From NCBI GenBank assembly GCA_027487555.1, contig JAIYDI010000018.1, forward strand, positions 124,001 through 188,000: a stretch of 64,000 nucleotides of DNA, in the 5' to 3' direction. The notes beneath the pieces were generated by a model, which had not been told where the DNA came from, did no database searches, and worked only from the letters and a program-made list of their open reading frames with translations. Below, piece after piece: positions 11,014-20,712 of the stretch. The position numbers and the translations under genes were made by a program. Positions within the stretch are counted from its first letter, which is position 1. Each line of letters opens with the position of its first letter. This stretch comes from Hyphomicrobiales bacterium (GTDB lineage: Bacteria; Pseudomonadota; Alphaproteobacteria; Rhizobiales; Devosiaceae).

Positions 11014-13332
11014 ATGGCGGATTACAAAGAGCTGTTACGCAGGGCGGTAGAAGCACTGCCCGAGAACAACGGCGCCGCGCGGCGCGCGGTCTACGAGAAG
11101 GCGCGAGCCGCTCTCGTCGGGCAATTGCGCGCCATAAATCCGCCGCTCGCCGCGCGCGACATCACCGCGCATCGCCTGCAGCTTGAAGATTGCATCCGTC
11201 AGGTGGAGCAGGAAGCGAGCGAGGCGGTGATCGCCGGCCTCGGCAGTGCCCGCGAGGAAAGTCCGCCGCCGCCGCCCGTCTATTTCGAGCCGCCGGCCAA
11301 GAAGGTGCCGACCGGGGTGGCCAAGCCCGTGGCGAAGCCACCGCTGGCAGCGACCCCGGCGAAGGAGCCGCCAAAACCCTTGCCGGCGGGGGCATCGATC
11401 GAAGAAATCATCGCTGCCGCCAATGCCGAGCATGTCGAGGCAGCCCCGGACCAGACGCGCAGCGTGAGCCGGCCCGATGCCAAGCCGGCCGGCAAACCGG
11501 TGCCGAAGCTGGTGCAGGCGCCCGCCGCCCGTGCTCCAGAGGCCAAGGTGGCGAAGCGACCGGAGCCGCCGAAGCCCGAGTCAGAACCCGACTATGCCGA
11601 GGCGCTGGAGGATGAGCACGAGACGCTGATTCCGGACGAGCCGATCGAGGTTGCGCCCCGCGCAGTTCCCGAAAGGGCGCCGCAGCCAGCGTTGCGGGAG
11701 CCGGTCAAGCCGACGCCGACTGCGCCGACCGGCCGGCCGCTGCCCTCCATCGTGGCGCGCGCCGAGGCGGCGAAACGCGGCGGTGCACCCGCCCCTGCGG
11801 TCGGCGCGCCCATAGATGGTGCGCGCCGTGGCCCGAGTATCGAGCCCAGGCGCGATGTCGCCGCCGCGCGGATCGAGAGCGGTCCGCGGTCTGGTCCGGC
11901 GTTCCAGCCACGCGCGGCGGCGGCCCAGCCGGCCGTGGACTATGAAGACGACGTGCTGACGGCGATGAGCGCAGTGCGTGAGGTAGACGTCGAAACGGAG
12001 CCTGTCTCGCTCGACCCGCAGGGCGCAATCGACCGCGCCATCGCGACGCTCGATCGCGAGGCCCGGGCCGACGCGGATGCCGAGAGCGAGGGAATGAATG
12101 GCCGCGATATCGAGGCAGCGCTCTCGGCGCCACTCGATGATCGTTCGGTTCTGAAGAAGCCGGTGCGAAAGCCGCGCCCTGCCGAAGACGACGAGCCGGA
12201 ACCGCGCCCGCGGCGCGCCGATGCACCGAAGGTGGGCCGGACGGGCCGCGACGAAAAGCCGGCGAAGCCTGCCAAGGCCGCGGCGTTCGCGCCATCGGCG
12301 AAAGTGCGGCCGCAGGGCAAGCGCAACCTGGCGCTCGAGGCCGATAGCGGCTTCCCCCGGGCGCGTGAAGAGCGCCGGGGCATTTCGGCGGTGACGATCT
12401 TCCTCCTCGTGTTTGCCGTGTTGCTGGTGGGCGCTGGCGGCGCCGGGTTCTGGGCGTGGCGCGAGGGCTACATCAACCTCGACCAGATGTTCGGGCGCGG
12501 GGCGGCGACAGAGACGGCCGCGGCTGCCGCGACCGCGCCGGCTCTATCGGCAAGTGCCGAAGCCCCGGCAACCGGACCGGGCAATACGGCGGCACCAACC
12601 GAGCCCGTGCAATCGAATGTCGAGCTGAAACAGGAAACACGCCTCGGCGCGGACCCAAGCGTGGCGGCGAGCCAGTCGGCGGCGTTGCCGCTGCAAGACC
12701 CGAGCAAGACGGATTCGCGGCTGGCGTCGGCCGGTGAAACGGCAGTCGATGCGGCCGCTGCGGCTGCGGTCGACCCGGCAGTCGCAGATGGTAGCCAGTC
12801 GCTGCTGCTCGAGGCGCAATCGAATGGCACGACAGGGGCGGTGCCCTATTCGGGCACGGTGGAGTGGACGCAGGGCAAGGATGAGATGGGCCTGCCGACG
12901 CTGATCGCCAAAGCCAATATCCCGGCGCGCAACCTCGCCGTCGACGTGCTGATCCGCAAGAATTCCGACCCGAGCCTGCCGGCGAGCCACCTGATGGAGG
13001 TGAATTTCCGGGTGAACGACGCGTTCGTGGGCGGGTCGATCGCCGGGCTGCCGGGCGTGCTGCTGAAGAACGAGGAACTCGTGCAGGGGACGCCACTGGT
13101 GGGCGCCTCGGCACGTGTCGTCGGCAACTCGTTCCTGTTTGCGCTGAGCGCGCGGCCCGAGGACATCGCGGCCAATGCCAAGCTGTTGACCGACCGCAAG
13201 TGGATGGATCTGGCGCTGATCTATGCCACCGGGCAGCGCGCGATCATCACGCTCGAAAAGGACGATCAGGCGACCTCGATGTTCAACGAAGTGCTGGCCG
13301 AGTGGGGCAGCAAGACCGCGGCGACGCAGTAA
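11014..13332 (+). CDS. large Ala/Pro-rich single-pass membrane protein of unknown function
   Basis: N-terminal MADYKELLRRAVEALPENNGAARRAVYEKARAALVGQL, long disordered Pro/Ala region, one TM (ISAVTIFLLVFAVLLVGAGGAGFWAW), folded C-terminal ~190 aa. Confidence 0.75.
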   Translation: MADYKELLRRAVEALPENNGAARRAVYEKARAALVGQLRAINPPLAARDITAHRLQLEDCIRQVEQEASEAVIAGLGSAREESPPPPPVYFEPPAKKVPTGVAKPVAKPPLAATPAKEPPKPLPAGASIEEIIAAANAEHVEAAPDQTRSVSRPDAKPAGKPVPKLVQAPAARAPEAKVAKRPEPPKPESEPDYAEALEDEHETLIPDEPIEVAPRAVPERAPQPALREPVKPTPTAPTGRPLPSIVARAEAAKRGGAPAPAVGAPIDGARRGPSIEPRRDVAAARIESGPRSGPAFQPRAAAAQPAVDYEDDVLTAMSAVREVDVETEPVSLDPQGAIDRAIATLDREARADADAESEGMNGRDIEAALSAPLDDRSVLKKPVRKPRPAEDDEPEPRPRRADAPKVGRTGRDEKPAKPAKAAAFAPSAKVRPQGKRNLALEADSGFPRAREERRGISAVTIFLLVFAVLLVGAGGAGFWAWREGYINLDQMFGRGAATETAAAAATAPALSASAEAPATGPGNTAAPTEPVQSNVELKQETRLGADPSVAASQSAALPLQDPSKTDSRLASAGETAVDAAAAAAVDPAVADGSQSLLLEAQSNGTTGAVPYSGTVEWTQGKDEMGLPTLIAKANIPARNLAVDVLIRKNSDPSLPASHLMEVNFRVNDAFVGGSIAGLPGVLLKNEELVQGTPLVGASARVVGNSFLFALSARPEDIAANAKLLTDRKWMDLALIYATGQRAIITLEKDDQATSMFNEVLAEWGSKTAATQ

Positions 13333-13360
13333 TGGCGTGAGGGGCGCAGACTGAGGGAGC

Positions 13361-13385
13361 GGGAGGTGGAATTCCGACTGAGAGC
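13361..13385. repeat. possible remnant of the composite repeat terminal arm
   Basis: GGGAGGTGGAATTCCGACTGAGAG resembles GGAGAGACGCCGACTGAGAG at 57270-57289; lies at a convergent junction. Confidence 0.35.
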
Positions 13386-13412
13386 GTTCCTGTCTGCAGC
13401 CTTTAAAATCCG

Positions 13413-14054
13413 CTACTCGACCAGCCCAAGCTCCCCATCCGCGAGCACGTAACGGCGGGTTGCGAGGGCGGCGATGTCATCCTGGTGGTGGCTGACGAGC
13501 AGGGTGATCCAGTTGCGGGCGCGGGTGAGGCGGTAGACGAGATCGCGCACATCGCGCCGCGTGACATCATCGAGTGCGGAGAATGGCTCGTCGAGCAGCA
13601 GCACCGGCCTGTTGCGCAACAGAGTGCGGGCGAGCGCGACGCGCTGCTGTTCGCCCCCGGAGAGGGTGCCGGCGCGCTGGGCGGCGACCTGCGGCAAGCC
13701 GACTTCGGCCAGCGCGGCGGCGATGCGCGTATCCCGATCCGCTCGCGGCGTAGCGGCGGGGAGGCCGAGGGCGAGGTTCGCGGCGGCGCTCAGGTGTTCG
13801 AACAGCGAATCCGACTGGAAGAGGATCGACACCGGCCGCGCCTCGGGCGGGAGCGGCAGGAGATCGCGGCCATCGAGATCGAGCGCACCAGAATGCGGCA
13901 CGAGGAAACCCGCGACGAGATCGAGCAGCGTAGATTTGCCGGAGCCACTCGATCCGGAGACAGCGGTGATCTCGCCCGGCACCGCCGTGAAGCTGAAGCG
14001 GTAGGCAAGATGACGCTCGGGCCGGGTGAAGGTGAGGTCAGCGGCTGCAAGCAT
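13413..14054 (-). CDS. thiQ: thiamine ABC transporter ATP-binding protein
   Basis: SGSSGSGKSTLLDLVAGFLVPHSG, LSGGEQQRVALARTLLRNRPVLLLDEPFSALD; overlaps thiP; ATG at 14054. Confidence 0.88.
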   Translation of the reverse strand: MLAAADLTFTRPERHLAYRFSFTAVPGEITAVSGSSGSGKSTLLDLVAGFLVPHSGALDLDGRDLLPLPPEARPVSILFQSDSLFEHLSAAANLALGLPAATPRADRDTRIAAALAEVGLPQVAAQRAGTLSGGEQQRVALARTLLRNRPVLLLDEPFSALDDVTRRDVRDLVYRLTRARNWITLLVSHHQDDIAALATRRYVLADGELGLVE

Positions 14055-15660
14055 GGCCAAGCCTTTCGAAAAGAAGAGGCAGCAGCGTGAAGGCCGCGAC
14101 CGAGAGCAGCAGCATGAGCGCCGCGATGGCGCCGGCATCGGCGCTGCGATAGGCACCGAGGCTGCGATACATCAGCATGGGGAGGGTGGTGATCTCCTCG
14201 GTGCCGAAGAGCGAGATGACGCCGAGATCGCCCAGCGAAAAGCAGAAGCCGAGTGCGAGCACGACGCCGATATCGCGGGCGAGCAGCGGCCATTCGACGG
14301 CGGTGAACTGCCGGAGGCCCCCGAGGCCAAGCGCGCGGATCAGCTTGCCGCGGGTCGTGGCGATGGCCTCGAGTGGCGGAGCAAGCGTGGCAAGCGCGAA
14401 TGGCAGCGCGAGGAGGCTGTTGGCGAGGATGACGACGGGGAGGGCCAGCGCGCCGGGCGGAATGCCGAAGCCGCGCACCAGGAGGAAGAAGCCTAGCGCG
14501 AGCACGACGGAGGGGACGGCGAGATAGGCGTTGGCCGACAGGCCAAGGCCGACGCGCGCGGCGGAGCTTTGGGTCGCGCTGCGGGCCGCGGCGACCGCGA
14601 AGGCGAGGACGAGGCTGAGGCTGGATGCGCAGACACCGATGAGGAGGCTGGTGACGAGGCTTTGCCAGAAGCTCGCGCGGCTCAGGAGCGGGGGCAGGGC
14701 GGCGCCGAGGCCATCGATGAGCACGGCCAGCAGCGGCAATCCAAAGCCGACGATGCCGAGGATGAGCACGGCAACGGCGGCGAGCCGGGCGGGCCCGTGC
14801 TCGCGCCAGAGGGGGACGGCGCTGCCGGTCAGGCGGCTCGGGACGGGGGCGAAGCCCGCAGCCAGCCCCAGGACAAGGGCGCAGAGCGCAACCTGCACCA
14901 GCGCGAGGCGGACGGCGCCGAGCAGATCGAAATCGAGCCGGACGGCGGAATAGATCGCGACTTCGAGCGTCTGGTTGGCAGGGCCGCCGCCAAGCATCAG
15001 CACAATGGGGAAGCTGGTGAAGGCGAGGAGGAAGATGATGGCGCCGAGGCCGGGCAGCGACGGGCGGATGGCGGGCCAGTCGATGAGGCGGAAGCGCTGT
15101 AGTGCCGTGAGCCCGAGGCTCTGGCCAGTCTTCAGCCGGGCGGCGGGGATGGTTTCGAGGCGGGCGAGGAGGATGCGCGCGGCGAAGCTTGCGTCGAGCA
15201 CGACATGGGCGAGGAGAATGCCGAAAAGCCCGAAGAGCGGCAGATCGAGCGGGCCGCCGGTGACGGAGGACCAGAGCGCGCTGGCCCAGCCGGCGCGGCC
15301 CCACACGGCGATGAGACCAAAGGCGACGACGAGGCCCGGGGTGACGATGGCGGCGGAAAAGAGTCCGATGACCAGCGGACGAAAGGGAAAATCGAGCCGG
15401 TTCAGCGCCCAGGCGAGCGCGGTGCCGACGCCGAGCGAGAGGAGCGTGGTGAGCCCGGCCTGTGTGGCGGTCATCACCACGAGGCGCAGGATATCGACGC
15501 GCGAACTCGTGCCCGCTGGCGCGGCCTCGGCGAGGATGGACCAGAACACCAGCGCGATGACGCAGAGGATGCCGAGCGCCACGCCCGCCCCGGCCATAAG
15601 CCGGAACGGGCGCGGCGGACGCGCAGAGGGGCCGCTACTGAAGCGCGGCAAGCGCGGCAT
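14038..15660 (-). CDS. thiP: thiamine ABC transporter permease
   Basis: ~12 TM two-domain permease between a ThiB-like binding protein and a ThiQ-like ATPase, downstream of a TPP riboswitch. Confidence 0.88.
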   Translation of the reverse strand: MPRLPRFSSGPSARPPRPFRLMAGAGVALGILCVIALVFWSILAEAAPAGTSSRVDILRLVVMTATQAGLTTLLSLGVGTALAWALNRLDFPFRPLVIGLFSAAIVTPGLVVAFGLIAVWGRAGWASALWSSVTGGPLDLPLFGLFGILLAHVVLDASFAARILLARLETIPAARLKTGQSLGLTALQRFRLIDWPAIRPSLPGLGAIIFLLAFTSFPIVLMLGGGPANQTLEVAIYSAVRLDFDLLGAVRLALVQVALCALVLGLAAGFAPVPSRLTGSAVPLWREHGPARLAAVAVLILGIVGFGLPLLAVLIDGLGAALPPLLSRASFWQSLVTSLLIGVCASSLSLVLAFAVAAARSATQSSAARVGLGLSANAYLAVPSVVLALGFFLLVRGFGIPPGALALPVVILANSLLALPFALATLAPPLEAIATTRGKLIRALGLGGLRQFTAVEWPLLARDIGVVLALGFCFSLGDLGVISLFGTEEITTLPMLMYRSLGAYRSADAGAIAALMLLLSVAAFTLLPLLFERLGHACSR

Positions 15661-16633
15661 CGACCCAGTCCCGGCTCTTGGCAGCGATGGTCGCCTCGTC
15701 GATTGTCAGCACCTTTTCGGGCGGTGTGCCGAAGGCGGCCGGCAGATCGGCCCCCAGATCGATAACCGGGTACATCCAGTTGGTGGTGGGGATGACCTTC
15801 TGTGCATCGACCGACATCAGGTAGGCAAGGAAGGCCTTGCCGAGCTCTGGCTGCTGCGATGATTTCAGCAGGCCCGCGACCTCAACCTGCGGCACGAAGC
15901 CCTCGGAGAAAGGCGCGAAGGCGTAATTCGGATTGTTCTCGGCGACGGCGTGGTAGGCCGGCGAGGTGGTGTAGGAGAGCACCATGTCGGCCTCGCCCTT
16001 GAGGAACAGGTCGTACGACTCGGACCAGCCCTTGGTGACGGTTAGGATATGGGGCTTCAACCCCGCCCAGATTTCGGGCGCGCGATCGCCATAGGCGGCC
16101 GCGATCCAGAAGACGAGGCCGAGGCCAGGGGTTGAGGAGCGCGGATCTTGGATGACGATCTTGAAGCTGTCGGGCTTCGCAATCAGCGCCTCGAAGGAGA
16201 TCGGCGGGCTCGGCAGCTTTTGCTTGTTGTAGACGAAGGCGAAATAGCCGTAGTCGAACGGGATGAAGGTCGGGTCCGTCCAGTCGAGCTCGAGGCCCGT
16301 GGGCGCAAGGCCGTGACTGGCGAAGAGCCCGGTCGAGCGAGCCTCGCCGGCAGTGGCGGTATCGAGGCCCACCAGCACATCGGCGCGGGTGGTTGTGCCT
16401 TCGAGCTGCACCTTGCGCAGGGTCGAGATGGCATCCTCGGCGCTGGTGAAATTGACCGTGCAACCGCAGGTCTTTTCGAAGCCCTGCTTGAGCGCGGGGC
16501 CGGGCCCCCACTCGGCGGCAAAGGAATCATATGTGTAGACCTCGAGCACCGGCTTGTCGGTGGCGAGGGAGGCTGCAAGGGGCGCGAAGACGGTAGCAAA
16601 AGCCGCCAACGCGAAGAGGCGAACCGAGTGCAT
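15635..16633 (-). CDS. thiB: thiamine ABC transporter substrate-binding protein
   Basis: Signal peptide then KPVLEVYTYDSFAAEWGPGPALKQGFEKTCGCTVNF, characteristic ThiB start; ATG at 16633 with AAGGAC Shine-Dalgarno 7 nt upstream. Confidence 0.92.
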   Translation of the reverse strand: MHSVRLFALAAFATVFAPLAASLATDKPVLEVYTYDSFAAEWGPGPALKQGFEKTCGCTVNFTSAEDAISTLRKVQLEGTTTRADVLVGLDTATAGEARSTGLFASHGLAPTGLELDWTDPTFIPFDYGYFAFVYNKQKLPSPPISFEALIAKPDSFKIVIQDPRSSTPGLGLVFWIAAAYGDRAPEIWAGLKPHILTVTKGWSESYDLFLKGEADMVLSYTTSPAYHAVAENNPNYAFAPFSEGFVPQVEVAGLLKSSQQPELGKAFLAYLMSVDAQKVIPTTNWMYPVIDLGADLPAAFGTPPEKVLTIDEATIAAKSRDWVDAALAALQ

Positions 16634-16687
16634 CGGCAAAGTCCTTCGTGTCGAGGGCCATGTGGAATGAAAGGAGCAGATTTGGCT

Positions 16688-16800
16688 AAGGACGCAGTTA
16701 TGCGTCCTTGCCTTCTCGAACTTCCTCCGCCAGCATGACCTGGTTCAGGTTCAATGGGTGTTTCTCAGCTCCGGAAAATCCGGAGCACCCCAGCGAGACA
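16688..16800 (-). promoter_or_regulatory. TPP (THI-element) riboswitch plus expression-platform hairpin upstream of thiBPQ
   Basis: Minus strand: TCTCGCTGGGGTGCTCCGG...GGAGCTGAGAAACACCCATTGAACCTGAACCAGGTCATGCTGGCGGAGGAAGTTCGAGA, then hairpin AAGGACGCA-TAAC-TGCGTCCTT. Confidence 0.95.
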
Positions 16801-16828
16801 TCCGACTATTAGTCAGAGTTTCCCCGCC

Positions 16829-17515
16829 GTGCAAGCGCGCGCCAATCAGCATACCGTCGCAGTTTTCGAGGATCTGCTCGTCGTCGTGGGCGGTGGAACG
16901 GTCGACAGGACCCTGTTGGCCGAACTCTATGCCTCGGGCGGGCACCTCGTGGCGGCCGACGGCGGGGCGGACCAGATCGTCGCGGCGGGGCTCAAGCCCG
17001 AGATGATCATCGGGGATTTCGACTCGCTCAAGGATCCGTTCGCCTGGCTGGGCAAGACCCGACTCATGCAGATCAAGGAGCAGGAAACTACCGATTTCGA
17101 GAAGGTGCTCTATTCGACCCGTGCGCCCTTGACGGTGGCGCTTGGCATGACCGGTGGGCGCTTCGACCATACGCTCGCGGCGCTCGACGTGGTGACGCGC
17201 TACGCGACGCGGCGGAAGCTGATCCTTGTCGATGCGGAAGACGTCGCGGTGGCGTTGACGGAGCAGTTCAGCTTCACGGTGGCGCCGGCGGAACGCGTGT
17301 CGATCCACCCATTGGCGCCGGTGAATTTCTGGCGCTCGGACGGGCTGAAATATCCGCTCGATGCGGTGAAGCTGGCGCCGGGGCTGCGCACGGGGACGTC
17401 GAATGAAGCGCTGGACGGGCCGTTCACCATCGTACCCGAGGAGGGCATCCACGCGCCGTATCTGCTGATCCTGCCGCGGCACCACCTGATGGGGCTGATC
17501 GAAGCGCTGCTGTGA
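16829..17515 (+). CDS. thiamine pyrophosphokinase
   Basis: VVVGGGTVDRTLLAELYASGGHLVAADGGADQIVAAGLKPEMIIGDFDSL...GMTGGRFDHTLAALDV; the track start at 16754 lies in riboswitch antisense, GTG at 16829 more plausible. Confidence 0.88.
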   Translation: MQARANQHTVAVFEDLLVVVGGGTVDRTLLAELYASGGHLVAADGGADQIVAAGLKPEMIIGDFDSLKDPFAWLGKTRLMQIKEQETTDFEKVLYSTRAPLTVALGMTGGRFDHTLAALDVVTRYATRRKLILVDAEDVAVALTEQFSFTVAPAERVSIHPLAPVNFWRSDGLKYPLDAVKLAPGLRTGTSNEALDGPFTIVPEEGIHAPYLLILPRHHLMGLIEALL

Positions 17516-17520
17516 GGGGG

Positions 17521-17590
17521 CAATCGGCAGTCGGGAATTGGCAGTCGGGAAGTGGGATGTAGGAAGTAGGAACTAGGAATTAGGAATTAG
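17521..17590. repeat. degenerate heptamer tandem array (10 units)
   Basis: caatcgg cagtcgg gaattgg cagtcgg gaagtgg gatgtag gaagtag gaactag gaattag gaattag, 6 bp after the upstream stop codon. Confidence 0.9.
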
Positions 17591-17600
17591 GGGGCGCCGT

Positions 17601-17631
17601 CCTCGTCCTTCGACAGGCTCAGGATGAGGAC
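17601..17631. repeat. TTCGACA-type intergenic repeat
   Basis: CCTCGTCCTTCGACAGGCTCAGGATGAGGAC; related copies near 2358, 41629 and (inverted) 41740. Confidence 0.8.
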
Positions 17632-17638
17632 GATCTAT

Positions 17639-17858
17639 CAGTCGGGATCCCTCTCCCGTTTACGGGGGAGGGTGCCCGAAGGGCGGGTGGGGGGTGCAAA
17701 GTGAACCGAATCACGCAACCGCGTCAGAGGTTTAGCGCAAGTGGCCCCCCTCACCCGGCGCTATGCGCCACCTTCATCGCCTACCGCCGCGCCACTGGCA
17801 CGTCGGTTTCCTTCGGAACCGGCTTGAAGTCCCTCGCGAGGGAGAGGGAGTCCCGACT
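17639..17858. repeat. composite head-to-head palindromic repeat, locus 1
   Basis: Terminal inverted repeats CAGTCGGGATCCCTCTCCC / GGGAGAGGGAGTCCCGACTG; internal hairpins; degenerate 9-7-9 palindrome ACCGCCGCG-CCACTGG-CACGTCGGT at 17783-17807. Confidence 0.85.
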
Positions 17859-17876
17859 GCAGTCGATCGTGAGAGT

Positions 17877-18761
17877 TCAAGCCTCGGCGCGGTGACGGGC
17901 GAGGGCGGCTTTCTGCACGGCTTCCTGGACCTTTTCGAAGGCACGGACCTCGATCTGCCGGATGCGCTCGCGGCTGACATTGTATTCTTGCGCCAGTTCC
18001 TCAAGCGTCGCCGGCTCGTCCTTCAGGCGGCGTGCCTGGAAAATGGCCTTTTCCCGGTCGTTGAGATCGCCCAGCGCCTGGTTGAGCAGCGCCATGCGCT
18101 CGTCATATTCCTCGGAATTGCCGAGGGTGGTTTCCTGATCCGGCGTGTCGTCGACAAGCCAATCCTGCCACTCGGACGCGCCTTCGTCGGCGCGCATCGG
18201 CGCGTTCAGCGACGCATCGCCGGAGAGGCGCTGGTTCATCGATACCACATCCGCCTCAGAGACCGAGAGCGTAGTGGCGATCTGCTTGATCTGGTCGGGG
18301 TGGAGATTGCCGTCCTCGAGAGCGGCGATCTGCCCCTTGATCTTGCGCAGGTTGAAGAACAGCCGCTTCTGCGCCGCGGTGGTGCCGATCTTCACGAGGC
18401 TCCACGAGCGCAGCACATATTCCTGGATGGCGGCACGAATCCACCACATGGCATAGGTGGCAAGGCGGAAGCCCTTTTCGGGCTCGAAGCGCTTCACCGC
18501 ATGCATGAGGCCGACATTGCCCTCCGAAATGACTTCCGAGATGGGCAGGCCGTATCCGCGATAGCCCATGGCAATCTTTGCAACGAGGCGCAGATGCGAT
18601 GTTATGAGACGCTGGGCCGCGTTCGGGTCCTCATGCTCGCGATAGCGCTTCGCCAGCATGTATTCCTCGTTGGGCTCCAGCATCGGAAACTTGCGGATTT
18701 CCTGCAGGTAGCGGTTGAGGCCGCCTTCCATCGACAGTATGGGCAAATTGCTCTGGGCCAT
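17877..18761 (-). CDS. rpoH: RNA polymerase sigma-32 factor
   Basis: ITSHLRLVAKIAMGYRGYGLPISEVISEGNVGLMHAVKRFEPEKGFRLATYAMWWIRAAIQEYVLRSWSLVKIGTTAAQKRLFFNLR (RpoH box). Confidence 0.95.
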   Translation of the reverse strand: MAQSNLPILSMEGGLNRYLQEIRKFPMLEPNEEYMLAKRYREHEDPNAAQRLITSHLRLVAKIAMGYRGYGLPISEVISEGNVGLMHAVKRFEPEKGFRLATYAMWWIRAAIQEYVLRSWSLVKIGTTAAQKRLFFNLRKIKGQIAALEDGNLHPDQIKQIATTLSVSEADVVSMNQRLSGDASLNAPMRADEGASEWQDWLVDDTPDQETTLGNSEEYDERMALLNQALGDLNDREKAIFQARRLKDEPATLEELAQEYNVSRERIRQIEVRAFEKVQEAVQKAALARHRAEA

Positions 18762-19021
18762 GATGCACCCTTTTCCTTCCCCCGTCTGGCTGGTTTCGCT
18801 TTCTCACTGAAACGCGACGTCAACCAGGTTGTTGTGTTGCGGGCAGATCGCTGCCCCCGTCCGAACCCGGCACGGCGGGCAGATGTATCTTAGATATAGG
18901 TCGCAGATTGGCCTTGATAAGACCCCTGGCCGACCTTCGGCGTTCAGATGACGACAAACACGTATAACGGCCAACCTGTAACTAAAGTTCCGCGCGGATC
19001 GGAAGAATTTCCGGGCACGCC

Positions 19022-20039
<1,018 letters not shown>

Positions 20040-20041
<2 letters not shown>

Positions 20042-20390
20042 GTCCCTGCCTCAAGATGAAAACCAGCCCGCACCCGAGCTGACGCCGGAATCGCGGGCGG
20101 TGTTGGCACGAGCACGACGGAGCTTCCTTGTCTCCATGGGACTTCTCGTCCTCGGGCTCATGGTTGTTGTTGGCGCGGTTGTCTATCGCACCAGCGGCTC
20201 TGATTCAAAGGGCAGCGTGCCGTACCAGATCGGTGCCCTGAAGATTCCGTCGGGTGGCGAGGTCATTTCCGCCGTTGCGGCGGACAATCTCGTGACGCTC
20301 ACCTACCGGATCGGCAGCACGGTGTCGATCCGCGTGTTCGATGGCAAGACCGGCGACGTGGTGCGCGAGATCCCGGTGGTGGCGGAATGA
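20040..20390 (+). CDS. DUF6476-type small membrane protein
   Basis: ARRSFLVSMGLLVLGLMVVVGAVVYR TM then a short periplasmic domain; linkage with rluD/rpoH as in other Hyphomicrobiales (recalled, not searched). Confidence 0.65.
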
Positions 20391-20411
20391 GGGAAGTAGG
20401 AAGTGGGAAGT
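20391..20411. repeat. degenerate heptamer tandem array (3 units)
   Basis: gggaagt aggaagt gggaagt, immediately after the stop codon at 20388-20390. Confidence 0.8.
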
Positions 20412-20424
20412 GGGGCGCTGAGCT

Positions 20425-20661
20425 CTCAACTCCCTCTCCCGTTCACGGGAGAGGGTGGCGCGTAGCGCCGGGTGAGGGGGGCCGCTTGCGCTAAACTCCT
20501 TCCGGCGTTGCAGGATTCTCCGCAAGGTGCACCCCCCACCCGCCCTGCGGGCTCGATGCCATTCGGCCACAGGCCTCATGGCCTTCTCGGGGAAATCGCG
20601 CCACTGGCGCGATTTCTAGTCCCTCGAAGTCCCCCGCAAGCAGGGGAGGGGATCCCGACTG
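20425..20661. repeat. composite head-to-head palindromic repeat, locus 2
   Basis: Left unit CCCTCTCCCGTTCACGGGAGAGGGTGGCGCGTAGCGCCGGGTGAGGGG inverted; right unit CACCCCCCACCCGCCCTGCGGGC...GAAATCGCG-CCACTGG-CGCGATTTC (20592-20616)...GGGGATCCCGACTG. Confidence 0.85.
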
Positions 20662-20712
20662 CGACTTCTCTTCGCTCTCGCGCAAACCGGAGAGGGAAGA
20701 AAGAGCGGCATC

